Under the pieces are notes generated by a model. It ran no database searches, had not been told where the DNA came from, and saw only the letters and a list, made by a program, of their open reading frames with translations. A DNA stretch of 53,217 bases, taken from NCBI GenBank assembly GCA_016213235.1, contig JACRBE010000026.1, positions 1 to 53,217 of the forward strand. Reading direction: 5' to 3'. Origin of the DNA: Chlamydiales bacterium (GTDB lineage Bacteria > Chlamydiota > Chlamydiia > Chlamydiales > JACRBE01). A program made the translations under genes and the position numbers. This document shows positions 44,364 through 52,794 of this stretch, in pieces; positions within the stretch are counted from its first letter, which is position 1; every line of letters begins with the position of its first letter.

Positions 44364-45277
44364 TGATAGTGAGAGAAAAAAATTATAAAGCATTTTGTGT
44401 AATAGCAATATGTTTGTCTAGTGTTCTTGTTTTTTTATATATGCATCTATTTTGTCAGGATGATTGTATTTCTATCCCTGTAAGTTTTAATGGGGCTAAA
44501 AAACCTCTTTTCACAGCTCAAATTGAAAAGACGAATTATGTATTGGGTCTAGATCTTGGAGCGTACCAATTATCACTGGATAAGGATGAATTGGCTAAAT
44601 TAAAAAAAACTTCGCAGGGAATAAAACAATGGGAAGATGGATTTGGTAATAAATATGAATCGTTATCCTATATAGTTCCAAATTTCAGGATTAAAGATTT
44701 AAAATGGGAAAATATCAAAATTATTGAAGAGGAACCAATCTTTGATAACAATACAACACTGTGGAAAGATGCTAATAATAAGTTAATCACAACAAAAAAG
44801 ACTGTTGGAGGGATTGGTAGGATTATTTTGCATAAAACAAACCTCCTACTTGATTTTCCTCATTCCAAAATATGTGCATGTAATAATATCTCTAAATTAA
44901 AAAAGAAAAATTACGATATTACTAACTGGATACAAGTTCCTTTCATGGAAACTCAGTTGGGAATGATCTTGGAAATAGATATGGATTTTGGTCTTAAAAG
45001 ATTGATTTTCGATACAGGATGCACAGTCAATTTCATGCAACCTAGAAGCATTGGAAAAGAAATCTGGGAAAAAAATGAGAAAGGGTTATGGTCGTATACT
45101 ACTTCAAAGTTCGTGATAGGGTCGCATAACTTTGCAAATAAAAAACTATATCAATATGAATTTTCGAAACTATATGATGAGGTAGATGGCTTTCTAGGTA
45201 TGAGTTTTATAGAGGATTATCAGATCTACATCGATTATCCAAACCGTATGATCTATATTAACCCATATTTATATTAA
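44363..45277 (+). CDS. Membrane-anchored aspartyl protease, retropepsin-like
   Basis: 304 residues from ATG 44363 (a GTG at 44360 is possible); residue numbers below count from the GTG. The N terminus has one membrane anchor (about 11-31). The rest would be periplasmic. Two Asp-x-Gly sites appear: YVLGLDLGAYQ with Asp65 and RLIFDTGCTVNFM with Asp218. The C-terminal flap-and-strand segment VDGFLGMSFIEDYQIYIDYPNRMIYI is typical of bacterial clan AA proteases. Each half resembles one retropepsin lobe, so the protein could work as a single-chain, pepsin-like enzyme. The first site (DLG rather than DTG/DSG) is unusual and may be inactive. The start is coupled to the upstream frame (TGATG). The target is unknown; processing of exported proteins of the island is a guess. 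Confidence 0.72.
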   Translation: MIVREKNYKAFCVIAICLSSVLVFLYMHLFCQDDCISIPVSFNGAKKPLFTAQIEKTNYVLGLDLGAYQLSLDKDELAKLKKTSQGIKQWEDGFGNKYESLSYIVPNFRIKDLKWENIKIIEEEPIFDNNTTLWKDANNKLITTKKTVGGIGRIILHKTNLLLDFPHSKICACNNISKLKKKNYDITNWIQVPFMETQLGMILEIDMDFGLKRLIFDTGCTVNFMQPRSIGKEIWEKNEKGLWSYTTSKFVIGSHNFANKKLYQYEFSKLYDEVDGFLGMSFIEDYQIYIDYPNRMIYINPYLY

Positions 45278-45278
45278 A

Positions 45279-45388
45279 CTAGATTGATTAAAGTAGTTCT
45301 ATCTTTTGTTGCTATTTTTTTGCTAATCTCAGAAAAGAGATATTTTTTCTTTTTTGATAAAAAAGGGATTTACTTGTGCTATTGTTCG
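45279..45388 (-). pseudogene. Decayed duplicate of the dapL 5' end
   Basis: Matches 27432-27543 (start codon and first ~35 codons of dapL), minus strand, at about 90%. The start codon has mutated (CAT on the plus strand is now TAT), a 2-base deletion shifts the frame, and most substitutions are G/C to A/T, as expected of unselected sequence in this AT-rich genome. It lies 2 bases after the protease stop and 61 bases before rnc, so it marks the right edge of the accessory island. Confidence 0.88.
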
Positions 45389-45448
45389 CTGTAACCTAAT
45401 GGATGGGTATTTTACTCTAAAAAACAATATATCTACAAGGAAATAGGG

Positions 45449-46162
45449 ATGGACTCCTTAGATGAATTACAACACAGCTTTCCTCTGCTACAACAAAAAT
45501 TAAATTATTTTTTTCAACATATAGATTTACTCGTGATGGCCTGTTGTCATTCTTCTTATGTTAATGAAAATAAGAAAAAATTAAAAAATCACAATGAACG
45601 ACTTGAGTTTCTGGGTGATTCTGTTTTAGGAATGATCATTTGTGAATATTTATATGACCATTATGTCGATTTAAATGAAGGATCCTTATCTAATTTAAAA
45701 GCAAAGTTAGTAGATGCACAGGCATGTTATCACTATATAGAGAAGTTGGATATTGAAGCCTTTCTTCTCCTCGGAAAAGGTGAATATCAGAATTTAACAA
45801 GAGGAAGACAGAAGTTGCTGGCAAACTTTTTTGAAGCATTAATTGGATCGATCTTTTTAGATGGTGGTTTTTCTGCTGCAAAACATTTTTTTCTTTATCA
45901 TTTTGAGCATCAGGTAGCAGAGATAGCAAAAGAGAGGTTGCCAAACTATAAAGCTGATTTACAAGAGCTTACTCAAGAAAAAGATCATCTGCAGCCCCAT
46001 TATGTACTGGTGCATGAAGAGGGACCGGAACATGAGAAAATATTTAGAGTAGAGGTGTATATTCAGGATCAGTTACTGGGATCAGGTGAAGGGAAGTCAA
46101 AAAAACTGGCGGAACAACAGGCTGCAAAAGTAGCAATAGATAAATATAGGGAACTTTCATGA
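45449..46162 (+). CDS. rnc: Ribonuclease III
   Basis: 237 residues, normal length. It cleaves double-stranded RNA in rRNA and mRNA processing. The nuclease domain has NERLEFLGDSVLG at 50-61, the family signature with metal-binding acidic residues, and KLLANFFEALIGSIFLDGG with the catalytic glutamate. The double-stranded-RNA-binding domain occupies about 160-235 (KADLQELTQEK...GSGEGKSKKLAEQQAAKVAI). The stop overlaps the radA start (ATGA). The rnc-radA-hemC order is shared with Chlamydiaceae (recalled), showing that core sequence resumes here. Confidence 0.97.
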   Translation: MDSLDELQHSFPLLQQKLNYFFQHIDLLVMACCHSSYVNENKKKLKNHNERLEFLGDSVLGMIICEYLYDHYVDLNEGSLSNLKAKLVDAQACYHYIEKLDIEAFLLLGKGEYQNLTRGRQKLLANFFEALIGSIFLDGGFSAAKHFFLYHFEHQVAEIAKERLPNYKADLQELTQEKDHLQPHYVLVHEEGPEHEKIFRVEVYIQDQLLGSGEGKSKKLAEQQAAKVAIDKYRELS

Positions 46163-47523
46163 CAAAACTAAAAACGGTATGGGTATGTAATGAATGTGGC
46201 AGTAGACAACCAAAATGGTCCGGTAACTGCTTTACATGTAAAAATTGGAATACATTAGAAGAAGAAGTTAAAGAAATAGAATCGAAATTCGATACTAAAC
46301 CAATGGAAATTGCGCAACCTGTATTATTGAAAGAGGTAACGCTGCAACATTTTAGTCGCATCCAAACGAATTATGTAGAAATTGATCGGCTCATAGGAGG
46401 AGGAATTGTACAAGGATCTTTAACTTTAGTAGGAGGAGACCCGGGAATTGGAAAATCTACCCTTATGCTTCAACTATCAGATACTTTTACGAAACAAGGT
46501 CTTAAGGTTTTATATGTATGTGGTGAAGAATCGATCTATCAAACCTCTCTTCGGGCAAAGAGATTAAATATCCATGAAGATAACCTTTACCTTTTGAATG
46601 AAACCATTTTTTCTAATATTAAAAGACAGATAGAAAAAATTCAGCCCGATATTTTGATTATTGATTCGATTCAGATTATCTATAAAACAGAAATCGCCTC
46701 TTTACCTGGATCCGTAACACAGGTTAAAGAGATAGCCATGGAATGTATGCATATTGCAAAAGGACTTGGTATTACGACATTTATCATTGGGCATATTACA
46801 AAATCGGGAGAGCTGGCGGGTCCAAAAGTATTGGAGCATATTGTAGATACTGTTCTTGACTTTGAGGGAGATCAGCAACATGGATTTCGTATGCTAAGAT
46901 CAAAAAAAAATCGATTTGGTCCAACAGATGAAGTCGCAGTACTTGAAATGACATCAGAAGGATTAAAAGAAATCAGCAATCCTTCTGCTATGTTTTTAAA
47001 AGAAAGGATAAAATTAGCTGTTGGTTCTGTTATTATTCCCACGATGGAAGGATCTAGGTCAATTCTTGTTGAAATACAAGCTCTTGTAGCAGGATCTGCA
47101 TTTGCAACATCCTCAAGAAGATGTACCGGTATTGATCAAAACAGGTTAGCTCTTCTTTTGGCAGTATTAGAAAAAAAAGTAGGGTATCACTTTCACTCTC
47201 TTGACGTATTTGTTTCTATTGCAGGAGGTATGAAAATCATGGAGCCCGGTATTGATTTGGGTATTGCACTATCTATTGCTTCTTCTTTTTGTAATAAACC
47301 TATTGACCCGGAAGTTATTGTCATAGGAGAAGTAGGCCTTGCAGGAGAGGTAAGAAGTGTTCCAAGAATTGAAAGCCGTCTTAAAGAGGCAATCCATATG
47401 GGGTTTAAACAATGTATTATTCCACAAAAAAATTTACCCGGCTTATCCAAAAAACTGGAAGAAAAAATTGAAATAAAGGGCGTGGAACTAGTAGAACAGG
47501 CTATTGATTTACTTGTGGTGTAA
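46159..47523 (+). CDS. radA: DNA repair protein RadA (Sms)
   Basis: 454 residues. RadA is a RecA-family ATPase that promotes branch migration in recombination. It has an N-terminal zinc finger (Cys10, 13, 24, 27), Walker A GGDPGIGKST at 92-101, the Walker B strand DILIIDSIQ, the RadA-specific KKNRFGPTDE motif and a C-terminal Lon-protease-like domain (SLDVFVSIAGGMKIMEPGIDLGIAL). Its start overlaps the rnc stop; the stop is 3 bases before hemC, so transcription is certainly shared. Confidence 0.97.
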   Translation: MTKLKTVWVCNECGSRQPKWSGNCFTCKNWNTLEEEVKEIESKFDTKPMEIAQPVLLKEVTLQHFSRIQTNYVEIDRLIGGGIVQGSLTLVGGDPGIGKSTLMLQLSDTFTKQGLKVLYVCGEESIYQTSLRAKRLNIHEDNLYLLNETIFSNIKRQIEKIQPDILIIDSIQIIYKTEIASLPGSVTQVKEIAMECMHIAKGLGITTFIIGHITKSGELAGPKVLEHIVDTVLDFEGDQQHGFRMLRSKKNRFGPTDEVAVLEMTSEGLKEISNPSAMFLKERIKLAVGSVIIPTMEGSRSILVEIQALVAGSAFATSSRRCTGIDQNRLALLLAVLEKKVGYHFHSLDVFVSIAGGMKIMEPGIDLGIALSIASSFCNKPIDPEVIVIGEVGLAGEVRSVPRIESRLKEAIHMGFKQCIIPQKNLPGLSKKLEEKIEIKGVELVEQAIDLLVV

Positions 47524-47526
47524 GGC

Positions 47527-48177
47527 ATGAAAATTAAAATAGGTGCAAGAAAATCTCCTTTATCGATTGCACAGGTAAAAGAAGTTTTTCAGGAAATAAA
47601 AGCATGGGCCCCTGATATTTTGTTTAATTTAAAGACCTATACAACAACAGGAGATGCGGATCTTACAACATCATTGAAAGAGATGGAAAAAACAGATTTC
47701 TTTACTAAAGAAATCGATGATGGGCTATTAGGTGCAGAAATCGATATAGCGATTCATTCTGCAAAAGATCTACCGGCTACTCTGCCGGATGAATTGGAAA
47801 TTTATGCCATTACAAAAGGAGTAGACCCAAGAGACTCTGTTGTATTATATCCTCCTTTTACTCTAAAAACACTTCCTTTCTCTTCTATCATCGGTACATC
47901 CTCTAAGCGAAGAGAAGAATATTTAAAAACAATAAGAGAAGATTTTCGATTTTTTGATATAAGAGGAAATATTCAACAACGCCTCGATTTGTTAAAATCA
48001 AGAAAAATAGATGCACTTGTTGTTGCAGAATCGGCACTTATCCGGTTAAATTTAACACATCTTCATCGTGTTATTTTAGATGCTCAAACAACACCGCTAC
48101 AAGGAAAACTTGCTGTGATTGGTAGAAAAAACAATGTATTGTTAAAGCAACTATTTCAGTTGATTAATGCTGTATGA
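47527..48177 (+). CDS. hemC: Porphobilinogen deaminase, short form without the cofactor-cysteine domain
   Basis: 216 residues against about 310 in most bacteria. Domains 1 and 2 are recognisable: IGARKSPLSIAQ, TTGDAD, KTDFFTKEIDDGLL, IAIHSAKDLPATLP with catalytic Asp81, the substrate-binding IGTSSKRREEYL, DIRGNIQQRLDLL and VVAESALIRL. The protein stops where domain 3, which carries the cysteine for the dipyrromethane cofactor, should begin, and there is no cysteine anywhere in it. Chlamydial HemC proteins are known to be short (recalled). Its stop overlaps the hemD start (ATGA). Confidence 0.9.
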   Translation: MKIKIGARKSPLSIAQVKEVFQEIKAWAPDILFNLKTYTTTGDADLTTSLKEMEKTDFFTKEIDDGLLGAEIDIAIHSAKDLPATLPDELEIYAITKGVDPRDSVVLYPPFTLKTLPFSSIIGTSSKRREEYLKTIREDFRFFDIRGNIQQRLDLLKSRKIDALVVAESALIRLNLTHLHRVILDAQTTPLQGKLAVIGRKNNVLLKQLFQLINAV

Positions 48178-48821
48178 AAAAAGTATTGTTTACAGGACTT
48201 GATCCTACTTTTTTTGCATTGCAAGATCCGGTATTACATGTTCCTTTAATTGATATTGTTCCAAGACCTATTCATAATGTGGAAATACAAAATATGTATC
48301 ACCACTTGCATCAGTTTACTCACATTATTTTCACCAGCAAGAGTGCTGTGAGGATTTTCTTTAATTATTTAAAGGAAATGAATAAATCTCTTTCCGATCT
48401 TGCATCAATAAAAATTTTATCCGTTGGCAAAAGAACATCTCTAGAACTAAAAAAAAATCATATCACCAACATTTATACAGCAAAAGAGGAGCAGCAAGAA
48501 GGAATTGTGGATTTATTAAAAGAAATGGATTTGACAAATGCATATATTTTAATGCCACGATCAGCAGGTGCAAGACCTCTGCTTATTCATTTTCTAGTAG
48601 AACATAGTATCAGGCATTATTTTTGCGATCTGTATGATACCGTGTATGTAAAACCAACAATAGACATACCATTTTCAGAAATAGGGGAAATTGTCTTTAC
48701 ATCGCCATCTACTGTAAATGCATTTTTTTCTTTTTTTAAAACATTACCTGATCACCTGAGTTTTAAATGCATAGGAGAAATAACCAGGCAAGCACTTCAT
48801 CATTATCTAAAGAAAAAATAA
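48174..48821 (+). CDS. hemD: Uroporphyrinogen-III synthase
   Basis: 215 residues, a little under the family norm of about 250. HemD closes hydroxymethylbilane with inversion of ring D. The family is poorly conserved, but the paired Rossmann-like layout is visible: [15 protein letters not shown] in the first half and [14 protein letters not shown] plus [10 protein letters not shown] (the (x)IGxxT motif) in the second. The hemC overlap (ATGA) strongly supports it. Product of HemC, substrate of HemE. Confidence 0.87.
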   Translation: MKKVLFTGLDPTFFALQDPVLHVPLIDIVPRPIHNVEIQNMYHHLHQFTHIIFTSKSAVRIFFNYLKEMNKSLSDLASIKILSVGKRTSLELKKNHITNIYTAKEEQQEGIVDLLKEMDLTNAYILMPRSAGARPLLIHFLVEHSIRHYFCDLYDTVYVKPTIDIPFSEIGEIVFTSPSTVNAFFSFFKTLPDHLSFKCIGEITRQALHHYLKKK

Positions 48822-48873
48822 CCCATTTTGCTATCTTGTATCATCAATAACATCAAGAAAAGGAGAAAATGAT

Positions 48874-49476
48874 ATGTATAAATTACCGGAATTGCCATAT
48901 GACTATTCAGAACTGGAACCTGTAATTGCTGCAGAGATTATGCAGCTTCATCATCAAAAACATCACAACACTTACGTGCTTAAACTAAATGAAGCACTGG
49001 AAAAATATGCAGAAGCAGAAAAGAAACAGGATCTAGCGCAGATGATAGCCTTAGAGTCTGCTATTCGATTTAATGGTGGCGGTCATGTGAACCATTCTAT
49101 TTTTTGGACAAACCTGGCACCTCTTGCAAAAGGGGGAGGCGTTTATCCAAAGGGAGCTCTTATGGAAGCGCTAAATAAAACATTTGGTTCCATAGAAAAA
49201 TTCATAGAAGATATGACTAACCAAACAGTCGCAATTCAAGGGTCTGGATGGGGGTGGCTTGGCTATTCAAAATCTAGAAAACAATTATGTATTGAAACAT
49301 GCGCTAACCAAGACCCTTTATCTACAAAAGGATTAGTTCCTCTTCTTGGTCTTGATGTGTGGGAGCATGCTTACTATATACAATACAAGAACGTAAGAGC
49401 GGAATATCTCAAACAGATCTGGAAACTTGTAAACTGGAAAAATGTAGAAGAAAGATTTATAGCGGCCATCAAGTAA
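48874..49476 (+). CDS. sodA: Superoxide dismutase, Fe/Mn type
   Basis: 200 residues. Metal ligands are present in the usual places: His26 in [13 protein letters not shown], the His in [14 protein letters not shown], and Asp/His in [17 protein letters not shown]. The GGGG-type loop (GSGWGWLGY) is typical. Fe or Mn preference is not certain; the Gln in [10 protein letters not shown] has no clear diagnostic value here. There is no signal peptide, so it is cytosolic. A strong AAAGGAG ribosome binding site precedes the ATG. sodA in front of accD matches the Chlamydiaceae order (recalled). Confidence 0.95.
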   Translation: MYKLPELPYDYSELEPVIAAEIMQLHHQKHHNTYVLKLNEALEKYAEAEKKQDLAQMIALESAIRFNGGGHVNHSIFWTNLAPLAKGGGVYPKGALMEALNKTFGSIEKFIEDMTNQTVAIQGSGWGWLGYSKSRKQLCIETCANQDPLSTKGLVPLLGLDVWEHAYYIQYKNVRAEYLKQIWKLVNWKNVEERFIAAIK

Positions 49477-49542
49477 TAAAAATCTTTTTATAAAGAAATG
49501 AATAGCGGTTTTCAATTATCTCTACCTATTGTAAACTAGGCA

Positions 49543-49576
49543 GCCACACATATAGAAAATTACTTGTATGTGTGGC
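49543..49576 (+). terminator. Hairpin upstream of accD, probable sodA terminator
   Basis: GCCACACATA at 49543-49552 pairs perfectly with 49567-49576 around a 14-base loop, followed by AATTAAAATTTTA. It may end the sodA transcript or act in the accD leader. It covers the alternative upstream GTG of accD at 49572, which favours the internal ATG. Confidence 0.5.
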
Positions 49577-49601
49577 AATTAAAATTTTAACGAATAGTAT
49601 C

Positions 49602-50558
49602 ATGGGACTGATTAGATTATTTTCTAGACAAACACCAAAAATCAAAGTAGAAACCACAAAAAAAGATGGTTTTAGTGGCTGGATTAAATGCTCGGGTTGT
49701 GGAGAAATTATTCATGCAAATGAATTAAAAAATAATTTAAACTGCTGTCCAAAATGTGAATATCATTATCGACTATCTGTAGAGCAACGCATTCAATTAC
49801 TCGCAGATAAAAATACGTTTCAAGAAAAATTTAATCATATTCTTCCTACAGATCCATTAGAGTTTGTAGATGAGGAGAGTTATAAAGAACGTTTAAAAAT
49901 TGCTAAGGCGAAAACAGAAAAAAATGAAGCCGTTTTAACAGGTACCTGTCAAATAAATGATATACAGATAGCAATTGGCGTTCTTGATTTTACGTTTATG
50001 GGTGGATCCATGGGGTCTGTTGTTGGTGAGCGATTAACCCTTTTAATAGAATACGCCATAGAAAATAATCTTCCTGTAGTAATCATCTCTGCTTCAGGAG
50101 GCGCTAGAATGCAAGAATCTATTTTCTCCTTAATGCAGATGGCAAAGACCTCAGCAGCGCTTGCTAACCTCGGTAAAAAAGGGCTCCCTTATATTTCTAT
50201 TTTAACAAATCCTACGATGGGTGGAGTTACGGCCTCTTTTGCATCTCTTGGAGATATTATTATAGCAGAACCTAAAGCATTAATTGGATTTGCAGGCCCT
50301 CGTGTTGTAGAACAAACCATTCGTCAAAAATTACCGGAAGGTGCACAAAAATCAGAGTTTTTATTAGAAAAAGGGATGATTGATTTGATTGTGCATAGAA
50401 AAGATTTGAAAAATAAGTTAGGACTCATTTTAGAGTTTTTGACGGTGAATAATAAACCGGAGCTTGCATCAAAAGATCCATTTGTTCATGCTAATACACA
50501 AAACCTCATAGAAATAATCAAAGTTTCTAAATCAAAGAAGACTAAAGCAAAGGTTTAA
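49602..50558 (+). CDS. accD: Acetyl-CoA carboxylase, carboxyltransferase beta subunit
   Basis: 318 residues from ATG 49602; the in-frame GTG at 49572 adds ten residues that the Chlamydia proteins lack (recalled) and overlaps a hairpin, so I prefer the ATG. AccD with AccA transfers the carboxyl group from biotin to acetyl-CoA, the first step of fatty-acid synthesis. It has the N-terminal zinc ribbon C-x2-C...C-x2-C ([20 protein letters not shown]), then the crotonase-type core with [39 protein letters not shown] and [11 protein letters not shown]. AccA is not in the window. Confidence 0.95.
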   Translation: MGLIRLFSRQTPKIKVETTKKDGFSGWIKCSGCGEIIHANELKNNLNCCPKCEYHYRLSVEQRIQLLADKNTFQEKFNHILPTDPLEFVDEESYKERLKIAKAKTEKNEAVLTGTCQINDIQIAIGVLDFTFMGGSMGSVVGERLTLLIEYAIENNLPVVIISASGGARMQESIFSLMQMAKTSAALANLGKKGLPYISILTNPTMGGVTASFASLGDIIIAEPKALIGFAGPRVVEQTIRQKLPEGAQKSEFLLEKGMIDLIVHRKDLKNKLGLILEFLTVNNKPELASKDPFVHANTQNLIEIIKVSKSKKTKAKV

Positions 50559-50563
50559 ATTGT

Positions 50564-51004
50564 ATGAAGCAAGATCTATATGCTCTTGTTGAACAACAAG
50601 AGCTAATTCCTATTTATGCTACAGAAGAAGCAGCCGGGGCCGATCTAAAAGCCAATATTGTAGAAAATGTTACTATTCTTCCGGGGGAATCAGCGCTGAT
50701 TCCAACAGGTATTAAATTAGAAATTCCAAGAGGCTATGAAGTACAATTAAGACCAAGAAGTGGCCTTGCCTTGAAACATGGCATCACCATTCTCAATACA
50801 CCTGCTACCATTGATTCCGACTATAGAGGGGAGATTAAAGTCATTTTAATCAATCATTCTAAACATGCGTTTGTTGTAACTCCAAAAATGAGAATTGCAC
50901 AAATGGTACTAGCTCACGTACTGCAAGCAAATTTTATTATAAAAGATGAACTTGCAAGTTCATTAAGAGGAGAAGGTGGCTTTGGACACAGCGGCAGTCA
51001 CTAA
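50564..51004 (+). CDS. dut: dUTPase (deoxyuridine 5'-triphosphate nucleotidohydrolase)
   Basis: 146 residues, a typical trimeric dUTPase that removes dUTP and supplies dUMP. All five motifs are present: AAGADLKA (1), [12 protein letters not shown] (2), [16 protein letters not shown] (3), RIAQMVL (4) and the C-terminal glycine-rich [12 protein letters not shown] (5). It starts 5 bases after the accD stop and overlaps the next gene by 29 bases. Confidence 0.97.
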   Translation: MKQDLYALVEQQELIPIYATEEAAGADLKANIVENVTILPGESALIPTGIKLEIPRGYEVQLRPRSGLALKHGITILNTPATIDSDYRGEIKVILINHSKHAFVVTPKMRIAQMVLAHVLQANFIIKDELASSLRGEGGFGHSGSH

Positions 51005-51473
51005 GATAACTATCTCTGATTATATAGAGAAAGATTCGATCATCTTTTTACATGGAGGCTCCAGAAATGAAGCCCTTGAGAAGTTGACAAATGCTCTTTT
51101 TCAAACCGGGAAAATTGCAGATAAAACGATGTTTTATGAGTCGCTACTGGAAAGAGAAAAGATTGTTTCTACCGGAATTGGCATGGGTATAGCAATACCT
51201 CATGCAAAACAAAGACTATATTCTGAGTTCTTCCTGGCTATCGGTATTGAGCAAAATAAGGGTATTGATTGGGGCTCTATTGATAATCTACCTGTGCATT
51301 TGATCTTTGTAATAGGTGGCCCATCTGATAGACAAAATGAATATCTTACTATTCTTTCTGCATTAACAAAACTCATTAGAAATAAAGAATTAAGATCCAA
51401 TTTAATTCACGCTAAAACAAAAGAAGAGATTTGCTATCTTATCAAAAATCAAGAAATCAGCAATTCTGAATAA
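50976..51473 (+). CDS. ptsN: PTS EIIA-type protein PtsN (EIIA-Ntr)
   Basis: 165 residues with GTG start at 50976, preceded by AGGAG within the dut coding region; the overlap with dut is 29 bases. The EIIA fructose/nitrogen domain has the phospho-accepting His76 in [10 protein letters not shown], followed by [25 protein letters not shown]. In bacteria with a PTS-Ntr system it is phosphorylated by PtsP and PtsO and regulates K+ and nitrogen or other processes. Chlamydiae have two adjacent ptsN-like genes after dut (recalled), and the second follows here. Confidence 0.93.
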   Translation: MALDTAAVTKITISDYIEKDSIIFLHGGSRNEALEKLTNALFQTGKIADKTMFYESLLEREKIVSTGIGMGIAIPHAKQRLYSEFFLAIGIEQNKGIDWGSIDNLPVHLIFVIGGPSDRQNEYLTILSALTKLIRNKELRSNLIHAKTKEEICYLIKNQEISNSE

Positions 51474-51947
51474 AACAACTTCTACGGGAACAAATCCGTT
51501 TTTTTTAATAACAATAAACAAAAGCAATAATATTCCAGAAAAAAGAAAAGGTATTCTAAAGTTTATGAGTTCTATACTTCATTGACGTTTTAGTGTTGCT
51601 TGCAATAAAACGATTGGCTAAGATTTGCGTCTAATTTTTTTTTAATAGAGCTTTGGATATGTTATGTTAGAACTCCTCAAAAAAATCTTCCAAAACCACC
51701 GCAATATTCTGAATGATATGAGGACTAGATAGGAAAAAAACATGTTTTTTTGGCCTACCTTTTTATAGGATCTATTTTACATAGCCAAGAGTCGGTAATT
51801 GTTTTTTTTAGAATACCCACCTAACCGATATCTCTCTCTAAGGACATTTTGCATATGCCGGCAAATTTCAATGGTCGCTAACAGAGCAGGAAAATACTTA
51901 GAAAAAATTCATGGCTTTTGTTATAACGAAGCGAAAAGGAGCCTTTC
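51474..51947. other. 474-base intergenic region between the two ptsN-like genes
   Basis: No supported gene. A weak terminator (ACGG...CCGT followed by T8, 51484-51508) follows the first ptsN. An A7/T7 imperfect palindrome occurs at about 51730-51757. A 61-residue frame at 51799-51984 runs into the next gene out of frame and has no signals. The region probably includes the promoter of the second gene. Confidence 0.4.
51484..51508 (+). terminator. Weak Rho-independent terminator after ptsN
   Basis: A 4-bp stem ACGG/CCGT with an 8-base loop, followed immediately by a run of T. It is short but correctly placed, 11 bases after the ptsN stop. Confidence 0.4.
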
Positions 51948-52679
51948 ATGGATCTTAAAATACCAGATGTCGCCCAGTTACTAGGTGTGTCAGAAACAAC
52001 CATTAGACGATGGCTAGCGGAAGGTAAGATTCCTGCTTATCGGTTGCATCACCAATATAGATTTTCAAGACCGGAGATTGAAAATTGGATGATGAGTTGC
52101 AAAATCACCCAAAAAGAAAAAATCTTTCGTTTTCTGGAAAAAGAAGAGCCTAAACACCAAAATATAGAAAATACTACAGTAGTTGCACAAGGATGGCAAA
52201 CATTTAGCCTTTATCGATCTCTTCATAAAGGTGGTATTATTTTTAATTCTACGGCAACTACCAAGGAAGAGTTAATTAAAGAAACAACAAAAGAAATAGC
52301 TCAGAAATTTCACCTGGATGAAGATGTTATTGTAGACCTGTTGCTCGATAGAGAGCGCTTAATGCCTACAGCATTGAATCAGGGATTTGCTGTTCCTCAT
52401 ACAAGAGATTTTTTATTGAAAGATGGCTTTGATGCTGTCATTATTGTTTTTCCAAAAAATCCTATTGACTGGGGTGCTTTGGATGGCATGCTTGTTCATA
52501 CCGTTTTCTTTTTATTTGCATGCGATGATAAACATCACTTAAATTTATTAGCTAAACTGGCTCACCTTAGTAGCGATGAAAATATTGTTCATTTTCTCAA
52601 AAATCAACCAGATCAAAAGATGATTCTTGAGTACATAAGAGGATGGGAGCTAAGTCTTCATGACAAGAAACATCAGTGA
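51948..52679 (+). CDS. PTS EIIA domain fused to a helix-turn-helix DNA-binding domain
   Basis: 243 residues. Residues 1-50 are an excisionase/MerR-like DNA-binding domain (IPDVAQLLGVSETTIRRWLAEGKIPAYRL..YRFSRPEIENW). A charged linker follows, then an EIIA-Ntr-type domain at about 100-235 with the phospho-accepting His151 in QGFAVPHTRD and a PIDWGALDGMLVHTVFFL segment as in PtsN. The fusion suggests a transcription factor whose DNA binding responds to PTS phosphorylation. The same architecture exists in the second chlamydial ptsN gene (recalled). An AAGGAG ribosome binding site is present. Confidence 0.9.
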   Translation: MDLKIPDVAQLLGVSETTIRRWLAEGKIPAYRLHHQYRFSRPEIENWMMSCKITQKEKIFRFLEKEEPKHQNIENTTVVAQGWQTFSLYRSLHKGGIIFNSTATTKEELIKETTKEIAQKFHLDEDVIVDLLLDRERLMPTALNQGFAVPHTRDFLLKDGFDAVIIVFPKNPIDWGALDGMLVHTVFFLFACDDKHHLNLLAKLAHLSSDENIVHFLKNQPDQKMILEYIRGWELSLHDKKHQ

Positions 52680-52703
52680 AGCCTCCCCTAAGCTGGAGAC
52701 TTC
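52678..52703 (+). terminator. Possible terminator after the HTH-EIIA gene
   Basis: GAAGCCTCC at 52678-52686 pairs with GGAGACTTC at 52695-52703 with one mismatch, overlapping the stop codon. A T-rich stretch follows only after about 10 bases. Confidence 0.35.
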
Positions 52704-52794
52704 GGAGATGAATCGTTGTTTTATTTATAAAAGACTTGCAATTTTCATCGATTATTAAGATGATGGTCCCTTATTAATTAACGTGATGTGTCCT

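Noticed and set aside
51799-51984. 61-codon frame before the HTH-EIIA gene
   Set aside because: Overlaps the start of that gene in another frame and has no ribosome binding site.
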